Assembly: GCF_004770475.1 (NCBI RefSeq)
Contig: NZ_RQHK01000002.1
Location: 1-64,000, forward strand
Source: Leptospira mtsangambouensis
GTDB lineage: Bacteria; Spirochaetota; Leptospiria; Leptospirales; Leptospiraceae
Length of the DNA stretch: 64,000 bases
Reading direction: 5' to 3'
How positions within the stretch are numbered: the stretch's first letter is position 1; each line of letters opens with the position of its first letter. Of the stretch, positions 9,601 to 19,278 are shown in pieces. The notes below the pieces were generated by a model. That model saw only the letters and a program-made list of their open reading frames with translations, did not search any database and was not told where the DNA came from. The position numbers and the translations under genes are program-made.

Positions 9601-9658
9601 GCCTCTGGCAAATTTTTTGAAACGAGCACAAAGCGAAATCCAAACATACCAAGAGTGA
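6626..9658 (+). CDS. AsmA/YdbH-like envelope protein
   Basis: A 1010-residue protein with one N-terminal membrane anchor (about 17-45) followed by a long, beta-rich periplasmic region of repeated amphipathic strands, the form of AsmA-family lipid-transfer bridges (YdbH, TamB, YhdP). The N-terminal part (ADLIVPELISRFTLGRMEG, then the LTDGKIQIEE segment) is typical of AsmA proteins. In E. coli YdbH works with the lipoprotein YnbE and with YdbL to move phospholipid between membranes. The next gene here, 7 bp downstream, encodes a lipoprotein with a YdbL-type domain, so a YdbH-equivalent role is a strong inference. Direct sequence identity to YdbH was not measured. Confidence 0.72.
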   Translation: MNPILKVSLGIAKTKTFRGLFVLFLLYKSVFNSFTADLIVPELISRFTLGRMEGNFRSFSLFFGIEIEDLRLYPGAPFENLPMVEAKRLSLRYNLPLLVFGKLRITEIGLTDGKIQIEESSGRWNFLSFLKQNKAETKEPVPEPKPPLTEIKTYLPLQASVYINLDAVEFQLKRDTGSLHFFSVRDLSLQTELETNRFTSIPLDLSVLNQIDHILLSLNASKPIPLDLDSTELRWKQTIPLSLRFEWDRTVSPEMFLFTTDIGKDDILLEVRKKPVQLGLRLLSDIHYDNQLDQVKLNQLDLRVLGQSWLSFSGSILDVSKEKPKVNITVEKSKMQLTVLQRSLDQLSGIIPEMKLSGDLSLEGTGIRGDWQNAEANLKLKANQLFLKIGKSKAHSIPSALIDIVSQLNFADTKPQTAEKPFPYINAIVMAPSHINYNGASLSFFGDYSEPKGLNFHLSVDKLQLGDYVSNLGGKLKMDAAILAESFVSLSIQTNAKIDGFRYQLDRSRSPSSLLGLSLNTALLFDRPFGLSEIKISDLKLDQKTITGNKALELDLRGNVQLGSQLSATLTPLGLNVYTSNLLLVLPLVLKEKVSPLQNLLGNHPKLKLNARYSGSGNSKQIKADLGAELPGLELKDLKLVTDLSLSGNDINEILIKTLKINAFGGIFNFGLSGNLKKTGKPKPPLGPYFGNLDLSFGLLSATKEYLAKGISFQGDLGLNLKIRDYDITGEFFSKVPVIAYNNQKCPGEQCQAYLLEEVIAKIPIQHNLARNVEDSLIVGDKSIFIKNYGRSQPANLTIGHVLGTHPSIPNLPFEYVKRQKEGPGLTASIEYKENYANIESLRSYSLDGLVLGKNMIFNLGNLDPKSMEFRGNFLIRDIDLKQLMAPKVRDKIDDGKLKADLNISVRDLSEPVANLDLFFSIFQIGRDFGKSALNVISPQNFIIDRITDSYTINKIDVSLSKGLVYADVYFNRSLLSLLVNLEDGKISQQRMPLANFLKRAQSEIQTYQE

Positions 9659-9665
9659 GGTATTT

Positions 9666-10253
9666 ATGAAACGTCTTATTATTTTATCCCTTTTGTTGGG
9701 ATGTAAATCCTTTTTAAATCTAAAGGTTCCACCAATCACCATCACCAATGCACAAACTGCAGCAGAAAAACAAATGGTGGGGGAAGATCGAGAATTAGAA
9801 AAAGAAGGTTGGATGATCGCCTCCATCCAATCTTCCTCAAACGGTAGATCAAATCGTGAAAAACTGGCTACCGAAGATTCTGATCCTGATATCAAAGCTC
9901 ATCGCATTCGTTTAAATTATTTAATGCCAGAGTTAAAAAAGTACAAAATGCACGGTATGGTTGGAGAAACTCCGGCTGGTCTGGTTAAACTAAATCCTTT
10001 GGCGAGCGGGTTACCGAGTTATGCTCAGTATGAGATTCCAGCCAAAAAAAAACGAGTAGAAGACGTGGTTTTATTCTTAAATGAATCAAGAAAAATCATT
10101 TGGGAAAAAGAAATCCTTACACAAAAGAAAAAAGGAAAAAAAGAAGAGGAGTTGGTTCAATTCAAACAAACATTGTTTGATGAATATTATAAATCTGTTT
10201 CGGCAGGGGAATACTATGAAACAACAAATGGTAGATGGGAGAAATTCCAATGA
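9666..10253 (+). CDS. YnbE/YdbL-like (DUF1318) lipoprotein
   Basis: A 195-residue lipoprotein: MKRLIILSLLLGC gives a signal peptide with lipobox LLGC (Cys13). The N-terminal part has VPPITITNAQT, reminiscent of the PITI segment of YnbE. The C-terminal part resembles YdbL/DUF1318 in order: GMVGETPAGLV, then FLNESRKIIWEK, then SAGEYYETTNGRW at the extreme C-terminus. In E. coli these are two small proteins acting with YdbH; here they appear joined in one chain. The spacing of 7 bp from the AsmA-like gene and the 4-bp overlap (ATGA) with the next gene show one operon. The fusion reading is my inference from remembered family sequences. Confidence 0.72.
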   Translation: MKRLIILSLLLGCKSFLNLKVPPITITNAQTAAEKQMVGEDRELEKEGWMIASIQSSSNGRSNREKLATEDSDPDIKAHRIRLNYLMPELKKYKMHGMVGETPAGLVKLNPLASGLPSYAQYEIPAKKKRVEDVVLFLNESRKIIWEKEILTQKKKGKKEEELVQFKQTLFDEYYKSVSAGEYYETTNGRWEKFQ

Positions 10254-13200
10254 AACCATTTCCAAGGTTTCCTTTTTTCCCCATTTTCCTTTTTTTCTTT
10301 TATTTTTCAAATTGTATCTTGTTTCAGAAAAATGTTAAAATGACGAATGTCGATTTCGACTATTCTGCCATTTCGAAAAACTATTTTTCACCAACTCAAT
10401 CAAAACCTTTCCCTCTTACCGTTCAAAGAGGAAACAATCTTTATAGTTCCACAACATATGATGGAAGATACTTATTTTATGCAACGGATCAAAAAGGAAA
10501 TTTTGATATTTGGTTTCGTGATTTAAAAAGTTCGGTTGTTGTGCCGGTGACAAATCACCCTTTTTCTGAATCGAAACCTTCTATATCACCTAACGGAAAG
10601 TATCTTGTGTTCGTGTCCGAGGAATTTGACTCCGAAGGTGACTTAATTTTATTGCCAATGGACATTGAAGAATGGACCCATGAATTATTAAAAGGTAATC
10701 GTTTCATTAGCGATGAATTTATTCAACTTACTAATAAACCAAACAAAAAAGGCGAATACACCAAAGGAGTCGTTGATACGGATCCAGTTTGGTCCCCTGA
10801 TGGAAAAACTATCTATTTTATTTCAGATCGTTTTACTCCTGGTTTACCAAATATTTGTGCGATCAAGTTAGAGAATCAAAACCAAATCACACAGGTTACA
10901 ACTAAGGGAGCTACTTCTCCTTATGTTTCTGCAGATGGAAATTATATTTATTATATATCATATTTTGAAGAACCCAAAGGCGAGGTTTACCGTATCGGTT
11001 TGCAAAATTCTGAAATTCAGAGAATCACAAATAACTCGTTTTTAGATTTTTCTCCTACAGTAGATCCTAAATCCAAAAATTTATACTATGCCTCCATCCG
11101 AAAGGATACGAATCAAAATGGGAAATTGGATGAACGCGATAATAGCATTCTTGTTATGAAAAATTTGGAAACGGGAGAGGAACGGGTTCTTTCTTCTGGT
11201 GAAACATCTAACTTTGATGTTCGTTACTCTAATTTTAATGGAGGTTCTATTCTTTTTTCTGCATCTTATTTCAATGCGATCAATATTTATTTTATTCCAG
11301 AAAATGGTGCCATTCCCAAACAACCGAACATCCGCGAGCAGTATCAATATGCAAAAACCTTTTCTGCGGGACAAAGTTTAGATTCATATTTTTTAGCTTT
11401 AGATTCGGTTGAGTTGTTTTACTCAGATGATCCTTTGTTTTCGGTTTATTCTGCAAGAGTAGCAGTCTTAAAATATATTTCTTTGGTACGAGTTGGGAAA
11501 AAAGAAGAAGCTCGAATCTTCTTTGAAGCCTATCGTCAAAAATCAGCACTCAGTCAAAATCAATTTGCTCTTTTTTTGTTACATTGGGAAGAATCCAAAC
11601 AAAATAATAGAAAGTTCGACTTTCTTTACGAAATACAATCGGTTCCTACATCTAAATGGACAAAAGATTCTTTGGCAATGTTATATCATCTATATGTGGA
11701 TGAATTAGAAAAAGATAAAAAAAACATCCTCGCTTTTGAAAATTTAAGATTTATTTACGAACGATTTCCTGATTACCATCAAATAGATGAAATTAAGCGA
11801 AGGTTAGGTGGATATGAATTCCAGCCTAATTCATTAAAGTTGTCACAACTATATAAGGATATGATTCAGGGATGGGAACAGGAGAGGGCCCGTTATTTAT
11901 TGAATCCGACTCTTCCTTTCTCAAACAACCATAAAAGAGATCTACGCTTTCTTTTGGAAGACGTGATACAAAAAATATCAGAAAACAGAAACAGCGAATC
12001 AATTCTTTCCTACGTTGATACATTGCTTGTCGATCCAGATACCAATCAAATTCAACAATATTCAATGGCATTAAAATATCTCAAAGCCAAAGCATTGTCG
12101 GACATTCGAAAGTTTAACGAGTCAAATGCGGTTTTGGATTCTATTATTCCCATTCCCATTCAGGTGGATTTGGAGCCTCCAGGAAAACCTTCTATTTTTG
12201 AAACTCCTTCATTTATTGCCGAATACAAAAGTCCTGTTTTGTTGCGAGCCAACTTATTAAAATACTATAACCAAAAATCAGCCGGAAATACATCAGATGC
12301 ATTACGAAACTTAAAAATATACTTAGAGTTTTACGATCCGATCCTTGGTGTTGATTTAGGAGAGGAAGATATTCAAAGTGCCTTCTTTTATTTTGAAAAC
12401 AAGGCTGTTGAGTTTGAGAGAATTGGTGACTTACTTCAATCTTCTTTTCATTACTTCTTTAATAATCAAAATATGTTTCTTGTAAAAACAAGAAATTTGT
12501 ATTTGGACTCTTTATACAAAGAGTATGCTATTTATTATCAACGAAAGATGGTGGATACTATCTTCTTGTATGGGAAAAAAATACGTGAAGAAGAAGAGCG
12601 CGCATTATTAAACCAACTTAATATTTTGAGTAAAGATAAACTCAATGTGGTCGGTAATATTTCTGGAATTACATCTTTACTTACTGATAATGAATTGCTT
12701 CGCGGTGTCGTTGATGTAAAGGATTTTGAAAAAATAGAAGTCCTCTCTGAAAAGGCTCTTAGTTGGACTGAATTATACTACAAACAAGCTGTGCCTCGGG
12801 CCAGACCATATTTGGATCTTGCTACTCTCTATGGATATTCGTATTATCTGATTAACAAATATGTAACTTTTGAGTCTTATTATTATTCTACGGGCACAAT
12901 GACCGATGCTCGTAAAACAGAAATCTTAGAAAACTTCAAAAGAGCAGAATTAGAACTTCGTTGGATCATTTATGCAGACCCTACGCACTATGATGCTTAT
13001 CAACTACTCGGTTGGTTGTATCAGTATGTAGATTTGATTAAAATGCAAGAGAATCCAAATTCTGGTGAAGTTGATTCTGATGTTTATGAAACTCTTTATA
13101 AAAAGTATTTTCCAGATAAAAATTTAGAAGCAAATATTGAACTTTATAATCAAATTTTAGTTTTTTTGGGAGATGAATATGGGGACCGTAAGGTTCTTTC

Positions 13201-16200
13201 CGATCTTAATTTAAACCTAGGAAACAATTATTTCCTTTTGAGTAATTTCCCAAAAGCAAATGAAAGTTATAGTAAAGTAGAAGATGTGTCTGTTTATTTA
13301 TCTGTTAAAAATCAATTTGAAGGATATAAACAAGAAGCAATCTATCGATTCAATTATGGAAAATCTTTAATTTATCAAGGACAGTATAAAAAAGCTTCCG
13401 AACAATTTTCTAAATCAATAGATATTTATTTTAAAAATGAATACTACCAGTCGGTAAACACATATGCTTCCGATCCGAATTCTTTTTCTTTAGGCAAATT
13501 AAATGAAATTCGATCAAAGTTAGCTCTCTTATTTTCATTAAAAGGTCTATCTGAGTTAGAATTTGGAAATTATGAAGAAGCCATCGCTTCCTTTCAAACT
13601 GCCATTGCCTACAACAAAGATGTGAAGTTTATTAGTCCAGTGAACTTGGCAAATTATTTGGCGATCGCATTTCAGAAGATTGGTCGTTTTCGTGATTCCT
13701 ATCAAATGTTAAATTTAGCAGAAGCTGAATATAAAAAAAATCAAGAATCGATCATTACACGGTTTCGAAAATGGAGTTTCCTAAATGTGTTTTTTGGAGA
13801 CAGTTTCCGGGTGAAAGGTGATGGTCGATTTCCAGGTGAGTTCCCGAATGATTTTAAATACCTATTAACACTGGGAATTCGAATTGAAAACCATATCGAA
13901 CAAGAAGAATACACTGCGGCCCTTTCGGAGATCCAAACAAGAAACGAATTAATCACCTCTAAGGATTTAGATGAGACAATCATTGGTAAAAATATTCTCG
14001 CAAAATCAAGACAAGTAGAAGCACAAATTTACCAAAGAAGTCAGTTACAAGTGGAAGCAGTTGAACATTATAAAGAACTAACTGACATTCTTTTTGAAAA
14101 CCAATCAAACAAGGGAATCGAAAATTTATTCCAAAATTATGGACACTCAGTTTTTTCCCTTCAAGAATCATCAAACTTCTCGATAGAGACCAAACGTAAC
14201 TTGTTAGATCAGTTTCTGAAACAATTGGAACTTTGGAAACAAAGAGAAGTTTCTAATTGTACAGATTCGATTGAGTTTTGCGAAAATCAATTTAGATCAA
14301 ACAATCCCAAGTTTGACATTGTATACGGAACCAGTTTGTATTATCTTTCTCTGCATTTAGAGAAAGAAGGAAAAGATTTTAATCAAATTTTAGGAAAAGC
14401 CGTTGAGGTTATGGAAAACCCCGGTTTAGTCGACCCTCGGATCATCGGTTTGTCAAACGATCCGATTTCTAGACGAACGAGAGTTCGTGCGCAATTGAAT
14501 CTTTATTCCATTTATATGAAGTTAGGTGATATTTTTTTAGCAGAGAAAAAATGGAAAGAAACCTCTGAACTAGCTTACGAATTTAGATTAGATGAAGAGA
14601 TGTTCTGGGCGAATGCGCTGCGATTTAAGTGGGAAAAGTTTAATTCAGGATCGGATAAAAAAACTAATCATTTGGTTTATGGAAAGGATGCTTTCCAAAC
14701 GTACCAATCCAACTTAAATGTTCGTCTTTTTTCTCCTAAACATCGATTAGTTGACTTTTTAGAAACATATTCGGAAACACAACTGGCATCAAATGAAACA
14801 AAAGCATTTGTCAATCACTGGGAAAACTTTAGAAGTCTTGAGTTGTTTCGAGATTTGATTTCTGCGCAATTTGAATTTGAAGATTCAAAATTGAATTTAT
14901 ATTACCAAGATTTAGTAAAGTGGGTTAAGGGATATCGTAGACTCAGTAATTCAATTTCTGAAAAGGCATTAAAACGCGAATCTGTGGTTGCTTCTTTGAA
15001 ACAACAAACATCGGAAATTCAGAATTTAGATGTCATTCTTGATAAGATAAAACAAGTGTCACCGGAACGTGCACCTTTTTTAGAACCAAAACGTTCGGCA
15101 ACTGATTTGTTTTTAAATGGTTGGATTGGATTTTATCCTGCGAATGGTACGAATGTTTTTCTTTATTTACAGGACGGGAAATTAAAAGCAGATATTTGCA
15201 ATATACAGGGAGATTTGGGTGTCTGTATTCCCAAAATACAAAACACATACCCAACCATCCAGCTCATCGGAACGAAGGCAAACGGAGGTTTGGTGAAATC
15301 CGTTTTGAAAGAATACCATAAATCAAACATATACCCTGCAATTTACTTCGATAGGAATCACCAAGAATTATTTTCTGAAAGAACTGAACGTCGACTGAAG
15401 TGGGTGACTATCTATGGTGAAAGTGAAAAGAGAAAACAAAACCAGAATGTACGAACCCTCCCTTCTGGTAATTTGGGTGTTTATTTGTATGACACCGATT
15501 ATCTGGTAACAAATCGTCCTCTTAGTAATCAAACTAGTTTGTTTGGTGATGAAAAATCTCAAGTCTTCCCATTACGTGAAATATTCCAAGGAAGTGGATC
15601 TGAAATTTCCATGATTGGAATGAATGATACAAGTTTTGACACAGAGAAAGATTGGAATTTAATCAGTAAACTCTTTGAAGTACTACGTTCAAAACGAGTT
15701 CAGAATATAGTTTCTATAACGTCGAAAAACAGCGAAGATTTTTCCTCTATGAGGTTAGATGAGTTTGCAAAAGATCCGAATCGTTTACTTCTCGGAAATT
15801 GGAAAGAGTTTTCTATTTCTAAGGATGGTTTAGAAAAAAAAGCAAAACAACTCATTGACGAAGGATTTTTAAAAGAGAAATCGAAGGAATTTGTAGATGC
15901 TTATGAAAATTATTATACCGCATCTACATTGTTAGATGATAGTGATCTGCTTTTGCCAAGTTTAGAGTTAAAACTGGCAAAATTAAAAACGGAAATTTTC
16001 CCCAATGTTTCCAAAAAAACAATTTTTAGGCCTCTTTGGATAAAATATTCTAAATCACCATTTCAAAATCAAATTCGATATGAGTATTTGGTTTCTTGTC
16101 TTTCTTCTAAGGACAAAGAGGATTGTAAATACAATTCCTCTGATTTTATCGGTGAAGAAAAGGATTTATATTTGGGTGCTTTGGAGTTTTATTTTCAACT

Positions 16201-18193
16201 CCGAAGTGGGAATGTAAAAGAGATTTCGGTCAAAAATGAACTTCGATCGAAAGTGGAATCAAAAGAGGATCCTTTTTTGCAAGCCTATCGTCTGGGTACT
16301 TTATACATCCAAAACTATATGTTTTACGAGGCAGAATCAGAAACAAACAAACTAACTAAACTTGCTAGAACCCCGAAAGAGAAAACAGTCGCCAAAAATC
16401 GTATTTTGGAAATATACTTTCACAAAGGATTTTTGTTAGGTGATAAGGATATTTACCTTACATCACTTACTTCCACTTCAGCTTATAATTATGGATTTAA
16501 AAAGGACTGGAAAAATTTTGATGAAAAAGTTCGTTCGCGGGATTTTACAAAATTTGGATATGCAGATTCCATTTATGATTCATATCGATTGAGATTGTAT
16601 ACCGCTTGGAAAGAACAACTCCAGACGGGATATTTTGAACCTATGTCCTTAACTCCAGAGTATCTTACTAATGGTGAATCGGTGTTAACGAAACTTTCAC
16701 ATTTAAACCGAACTTTGTTTTATCATTTGCTTCTGACTTCCATTCCATTCCAGAAGAACCAAGAAGTGAATTCCTTGGTTGAGTTGCTACTTGCCGAAGA
16801 AGCAAGGGAAGGGCGAAGTTACAGGACACTTTTTTTTCGCCTAGAGTTGGCGAAAGCTTTATTGCTCCGTGGGGATTTTGAAATGGCCTCGTCTATGGTT
16901 TCAAAAATTCAATCCATAGACAAAGAGTTAGGCGAAGGAAACAAGTTTTGGCAAGAAAAATGGAATGATTTGAAATGGAAACTTGATTATCTGAAAAACC
17001 AACCTTCTGCGATTCAGCATTTGAATCCTTTTTTGAAATTGTTCCAGTTGGCAAAAACCCAAAAACCTGAAGAATACATTGGTATCTTAAATGATTTTAA
17101 CCGCAAGAATCGAGGGGAGTTTTTAAGCCCTGAATTGAAAGAGGAATATGAGTTTTTATTCCATTATCTTTTACAACAAAGTTTAGAAAAAAATAGTTCT
17201 GAAAGTTTTTTTGACCTAGCGATTGCTCGCGATATGTTCCGATTTACCTCTAGTCGTTTTTCTGATGTTGGTTTGTATGTAAAACACATCCCAAATTTTG
17301 AGATACATTCTGAAAAATTAAAGAAAAAGATGGTCGGTAAACAAGAGTTCCACGGAATTTTTGATCATGGCAAAAAAACGTATTTATTGAGCTTCGCATC
17401 GGGTAAGTCTTTAGGGCGAGAGATGTTTTCTGATAACAAATCAATCTATAGAGAGTCTGTCAGGTATTTCCGATCTGCAGAATCAGGAAACCAGGAAGTA
17501 ATCTTGCGAGAGTCTTTGGTTGATAAATATAGAACCAGTTTGCGACTCAATAAAACAAGTCGTCACTATATCTACAGTTCAGGTATCCATGCAGTGGTGC
17601 CTATGGTATTACCAGATATGGAATATTATTCTGTTGCTTCTATCCCAGATTTTATCACAAACCAAACAATCAAAATTGCTTCTATATCTCCTAAAAAAAC
17701 AGATGTATCCGTTGTGGGTTGGAAGTCTTCTTTAGAGAACGAAATTAGTGCTAATCTTTTGTTATGGGAAACCAATGGAAAAAAAGATTCCAATGCAGCA
17801 TTTAGCGTTGATTTTGCGGAGATCGGTTGGTGTCAGAATAATTATTTATGTATTGGTGGGATACCTTTGTTTGATACTTCCGGTCGAACTGGAAGTGTTA
17901 CTAAACTATATGCAAACCAAAGAATTGGAACATCCGCCCAATATACAAATGATTTTAGTGGAGTCGCATACTATCTCGCTCGTGAAAATCCTGGGTTGTT
18001 TGTATTACATTCTGGAATTCAATCAGGTGTTCATAATTTGTTTTTTCTAAAACAATTTTTGCAAGTGAGTGATTTGCCAAAACCATTGCATGTTCGATTG
18101 GTAGAAGGAAAGGAAGCGGCTCGGAACTCTACAATCGACGACCGCTTTTGGATTGGCTATAAGTTATATACTTCTGCCATGATTGAGGATTAA
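10250..18193 (+). CDS. giant lipoprotein: TolB-type propeller, TPR repeats, two pseudo-CHAT modules
   Basis: A 2647-residue exported protein. I start it at ATG 10250, which overlaps the previous stop as ATGA with GGGAG upstream. A very hydrophobic signal ends in FSNC, a relaxed leptospiral lipobox. Residues about 60-355 form PD40/TolB-like propeller repeats (DGRYLFYATD, SPNGKYLVFVSE, SPDGKTIYFISD). A long helical TPR-rich middle follows (for example NYEEAIASFQTAIAYNKD). Around 1615-1850 and 2366-2647 are stretches that follow the order of CHAT protease domains; the last ends DDRFWIGYKLYT, like the CHAT C-terminus. The catalytic His and Cys motifs are absent in both, so these are probably scaffolds. 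The product has no known name that I can give. Confidence 0.75.
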   Translation: MKPFPRFPFFPIFLFFFYFSNCILFQKNVKMTNVDFDYSAISKNYFSPTQSKPFPLTVQRGNNLYSSTTYDGRYLFYATDQKGNFDIWFRDLKSSVVVPVTNHPFSESKPSISPNGKYLVFVSEEFDSEGDLILLPMDIEEWTHELLKGNRFISDEFIQLTNKPNKKGEYTKGVVDTDPVWSPDGKTIYFISDRFTPGLPNICAIKLENQNQITQVTTKGATSPYVSADGNYIYYISYFEEPKGEVYRIGLQNSEIQRITNNSFLDFSPTVDPKSKNLYYASIRKDTNQNGKLDERDNSILVMKNLETGEERVLSSGETSNFDVRYSNFNGGSILFSASYFNAINIYFIPENGAIPKQPNIREQYQYAKTFSAGQSLDSYFLALDSVELFYSDDPLFSVYSARVAVLKYISLVRVGKKEEARIFFEAYRQKSALSQNQFALFLLHWEESKQNNRKFDFLYEIQSVPTSKWTKDSLAMLYHLYVDELEKDKKNILAFENLRFIYERFPDYHQIDEIKRRLGGYEFQPNSLKLSQLYKDMIQGWEQERARYLLNPTLPFSNNHKRDLRFLLEDVIQKISENRNSESILSYVDTLLVDPDTNQIQQYSMALKYLKAKALSDIRKFNESNAVLDSIIPIPIQVDLEPPGKPSIFETPSFIAEYKSPVLLRANLLKYYNQKSAGNTSDALRNLKIYLEFYDPILGVDLGEEDIQSAFFYFENKAVEFERIGDLLQSSFHYFFNNQNMFLVKTRNLYLDSLYKEYAIYYQRKMVDTIFLYGKKIREEEERALLNQLNILSKDKLNVVGNISGITSLLTDNELLRGVVDVKDFEKIEVLSEKALSWTELYYKQAVPRARPYLDLATLYGYSYYLINKYVTFESYYYSTGTMTDARKTEILENFKRAELELRWIIYADPTHYDAYQLLGWLYQYVDLIKMQENPNSGEVDSDVYETLYKKYFPDKNLEANIELYNQILVFLGDEYGDRKVLSDLNLNLGNNYFLLSNFPKANESYSKVEDVSVYLSVKNQFEGYKQEAIYRFNYGKSLIYQGQYKKASEQFSKSIDIYFKNEYYQSVNTYASDPNSFSLGKLNEIRSKLALLFSLKGLSELEFGNYEEAIASFQTAIAYNKDVKFISPVNLANYLAIAFQKIGRFRDSYQMLNLAEAEYKKNQESIITRFRKWSFLNVFFGDSFRVKGDGRFPGEFPNDFKYLLTLGIRIENHIEQEEYTAALSEIQTRNELITSKDLDETIIGKNILAKSRQVEAQIYQRSQLQVEAVEHYKELTDILFENQSNKGIENLFQNYGHSVFSLQESSNFSIETKRNLLDQFLKQLELWKQREVSNCTDSIEFCENQFRSNNPKFDIVYGTSLYYLSLHLEKEGKDFNQILGKAVEVMENPGLVDPRIIGLSNDPISRRTRVRAQLNLYSIYMKLGDIFLAEKKWKETSELAYEFRLDEEMFWANALRFKWEKFNSGSDKKTNHLVYGKDAFQTYQSNLNVRLFSPKHRLVDFLETYSETQLASNETKAFVNHWENFRSLELFRDLISAQFEFEDSKLNLYYQDLVKWVKGYRRLSNSISEKALKRESVVASLKQQTSEIQNLDVILDKIKQVSPERAPFLEPKRSATDLFLNGWIGFYPANGTNVFLYLQDGKLKADICNIQGDLGVCIPKIQNTYPTIQLIGTKANGGLVKSVLKEYHKSNIYPAIYFDRNHQELFSERTERRLKWVTIYGESEKRKQNQNVRTLPSGNLGVYLYDTDYLVTNRPLSNQTSLFGDEKSQVFPLREIFQGSGSEISMIGMNDTSFDTEKDWNLISKLFEVLRSKRVQNIVSITSKNSEDFSSMRLDEFAKDPNRLLLGNWKEFSISKDGLEKKAKQLIDEGFLKEKSKEFVDAYENYYTASTLLDDSDLLLPSLELKLAKLKTEIFPNVSKKTIFRPLWIKYSKSPFQNQIRYEYLVSCLSSKDKEDCKYNSSDFIGEEKDLYLGALEFYFQLRSGNVKEISVKNELRSKVESKEDPFLQAYRLGTLYIQNYMFYEAESETNKLTKLARTPKEKTVAKNRILEIYFHKGFLLGDKDIYLTSLTSTSAYNYGFKKDWKNFDEKVRSRDFTKFGYADSIYDSYRLRLYTAWKEQLQTGYFEPMSLTPEYLTNGESVLTKLSHLNRTLFYHLLLTSIPFQKNQEVNSLVELLLAEEAREGRSYRTLFFRLELAKALLLRGDFEMASSMVSKIQSIDKELGEGNKFWQEKWNDLKWKLDYLKNQPSAIQHLNPFLKLFQLAKTQKPEEYIGILNDFNRKNRGEFLSPELKEEYEFLFHYLLQQSLEKNSSESFFDLAIARDMFRFTSSRFSDVGLYVKHIPNFEIHSEKLKKKMVGKQEFHGIFDHGKKTYLLSFASGKSLGREMFSDNKSIYRESVRYFRSAESGNQEVILRESLVDKYRTSLRLNKTSRHYIYSSGIHAVVPMVLPDMEYYSVASIPDFITNQTIKIASISPKKTDVSVVGWKSSLENEISANLLLWETNGKKDSNAAFSVDFAEIGWCQNNYLCIGGIPLFDTSGRTGSVTKLYANQRIGTSAQYTNDFSGVAYYLARENPGLFVLHSGIQSGVHNLFFLKQFLQVSDLPKPLHVRLVEGKEAARNSTIDDRFWIGYKLYTSAMIED

Positions 18194-19275
18194 CGAGTTT
18201 GATTTAAAAACTTTTTGCGTTCTTCTTCTGATAGATCAAAAAGTTTTTTTACTTCTTCATGAAATCGTTGGAAGTTGTTGTCAGATTTTTGAAACAAAGA
18301 TTCAAAACTAACCTCACCTGAATGGTAACGAAGTGCACCTAAAAAATCTTCGTTATTCCATTCCCGAGCCAAAAATTCTTTGGATTTTTCTTCGGGGACT
18401 AATTTTTTTTGAATCACTTCTTCTTTGAATTGAACCATAATCAAGTTTTTTTGAATTCTTTTTTGTTCTGTCTCTATTGGAGAAGCATAAAGTGTTTTTA
18501 GTTCTTCAGCATATTTTTTTAAAAGATCTAAGGTGACTGCTCTTCTGGTTTTATCTTTTCGGAATTTTTCCAGATTGGCACTTTTTTCTCCTTCTTTCTT
18601 TGTATAATATAACTCGATCCCTTTTTCTTCCACATAACTTGCGTAAGACTCATTTAGTATGGAATCTCCTGGAAGATAGGCAGTTGCATGTGCCATTTCA
18701 TGAAAGACAAGTCCCACTAATCGATAATCTGGCCATTTGAGTTGGGGAGACAAAACAGGATCCGAAAACCAACCAAGTGTCGAGTATCCTCCGATGGGTC
18801 GGATGCGTGTGTCGAAACCCTCTGCTTTTAATTCCTTTTCGAGTGAAACAGCCATTTCTTTTTCAAAGAAACCTTTGTAGGGAACTGTTCCTGCAATGGG
18901 AAACCACCACGTATAGGACTTTAATTCTAAAGCTTCTGAAGCACTCACATTCCAACCAATTTCTTCTCTCTCTAATTTTGTATAATATTCAAATCCACCT
19001 TTTTCGTTTAGCGCGAGTTCCCCGATGGCAAAAATTCTTGCTTCTCGGATTAAGTTTAATTTTTGTTTTGTTTGAGAATCCAAACCTTGGTGTTTGAGAA
19101 TTTCTTCTATTTTTTCACGACCCAGGATGATCGAAGATTGTTCCTTGCCCAGATGAAATAAATATGGCAAACACCCGGAAAGAAAAAGAGGAATCAGTAA
19201 AAACGAGAAAATTCTAGGAATCTTTTTGATTCGACAAGGAAGGGGAATCAGCAAAAGTGGAAGGGGTTTTGGCAT
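18190..19275 (-). CDS. predicted aminopeptidase (PF10023 type), lipoprotein
   Basis: A 361-residue zinc-peptidase-like lipoprotein. A long N-terminal hydrophobic stretch ends in LFLSGC (Cys35), a lipobox. The metal motif HEMAH (192-196) is followed by LPGDSILNESYASYVEEKG (201-219), matching the H-E-x-x-H...N-E-S-x-A-x-x-V-E pattern of the predicted aminopeptidase family PF10023/DUF2265. Peptidase activity in that family is predicted rather than well established. The 3' end overlaps the giant lipoprotein gene tail-to-tail by 4 bp. The start is uncertain because ATG 19275 lies only 3 bp from the divergent htrA start, but no better in-frame start precedes the signal sequence. Confidence 0.78.
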   Translation of the reverse strand: MPKPLPLLLIPLPCRIKKIPRIFSFLLIPLFLSGCLPYLFHLGKEQSSIILGREKIEEILKHQGLDSQTKQKLNLIREARIFAIGELALNEKGGFEYYTKLEREEIGWNVSASEALELKSYTWWFPIAGTVPYKGFFEKEMAVSLEKELKAEGFDTRIRPIGGYSTLGWFSDPVLSPQLKWPDYRLVGLVFHEMAHATAYLPGDSILNESYASYVEEKGIELYYTKKEGEKSANLEKFRKDKTRRAVTLDLLKKYAEELKTLYASPIETEQKRIQKNLIMVQFKEEVIQKKLVPEEKSKEFLAREWNNEDFLGALRYHSGEVSFESLFQKSDNNFQRFHEEVKKLFDLSEEERKKFLNQTR

Positions 19276-19278
19276 TCT

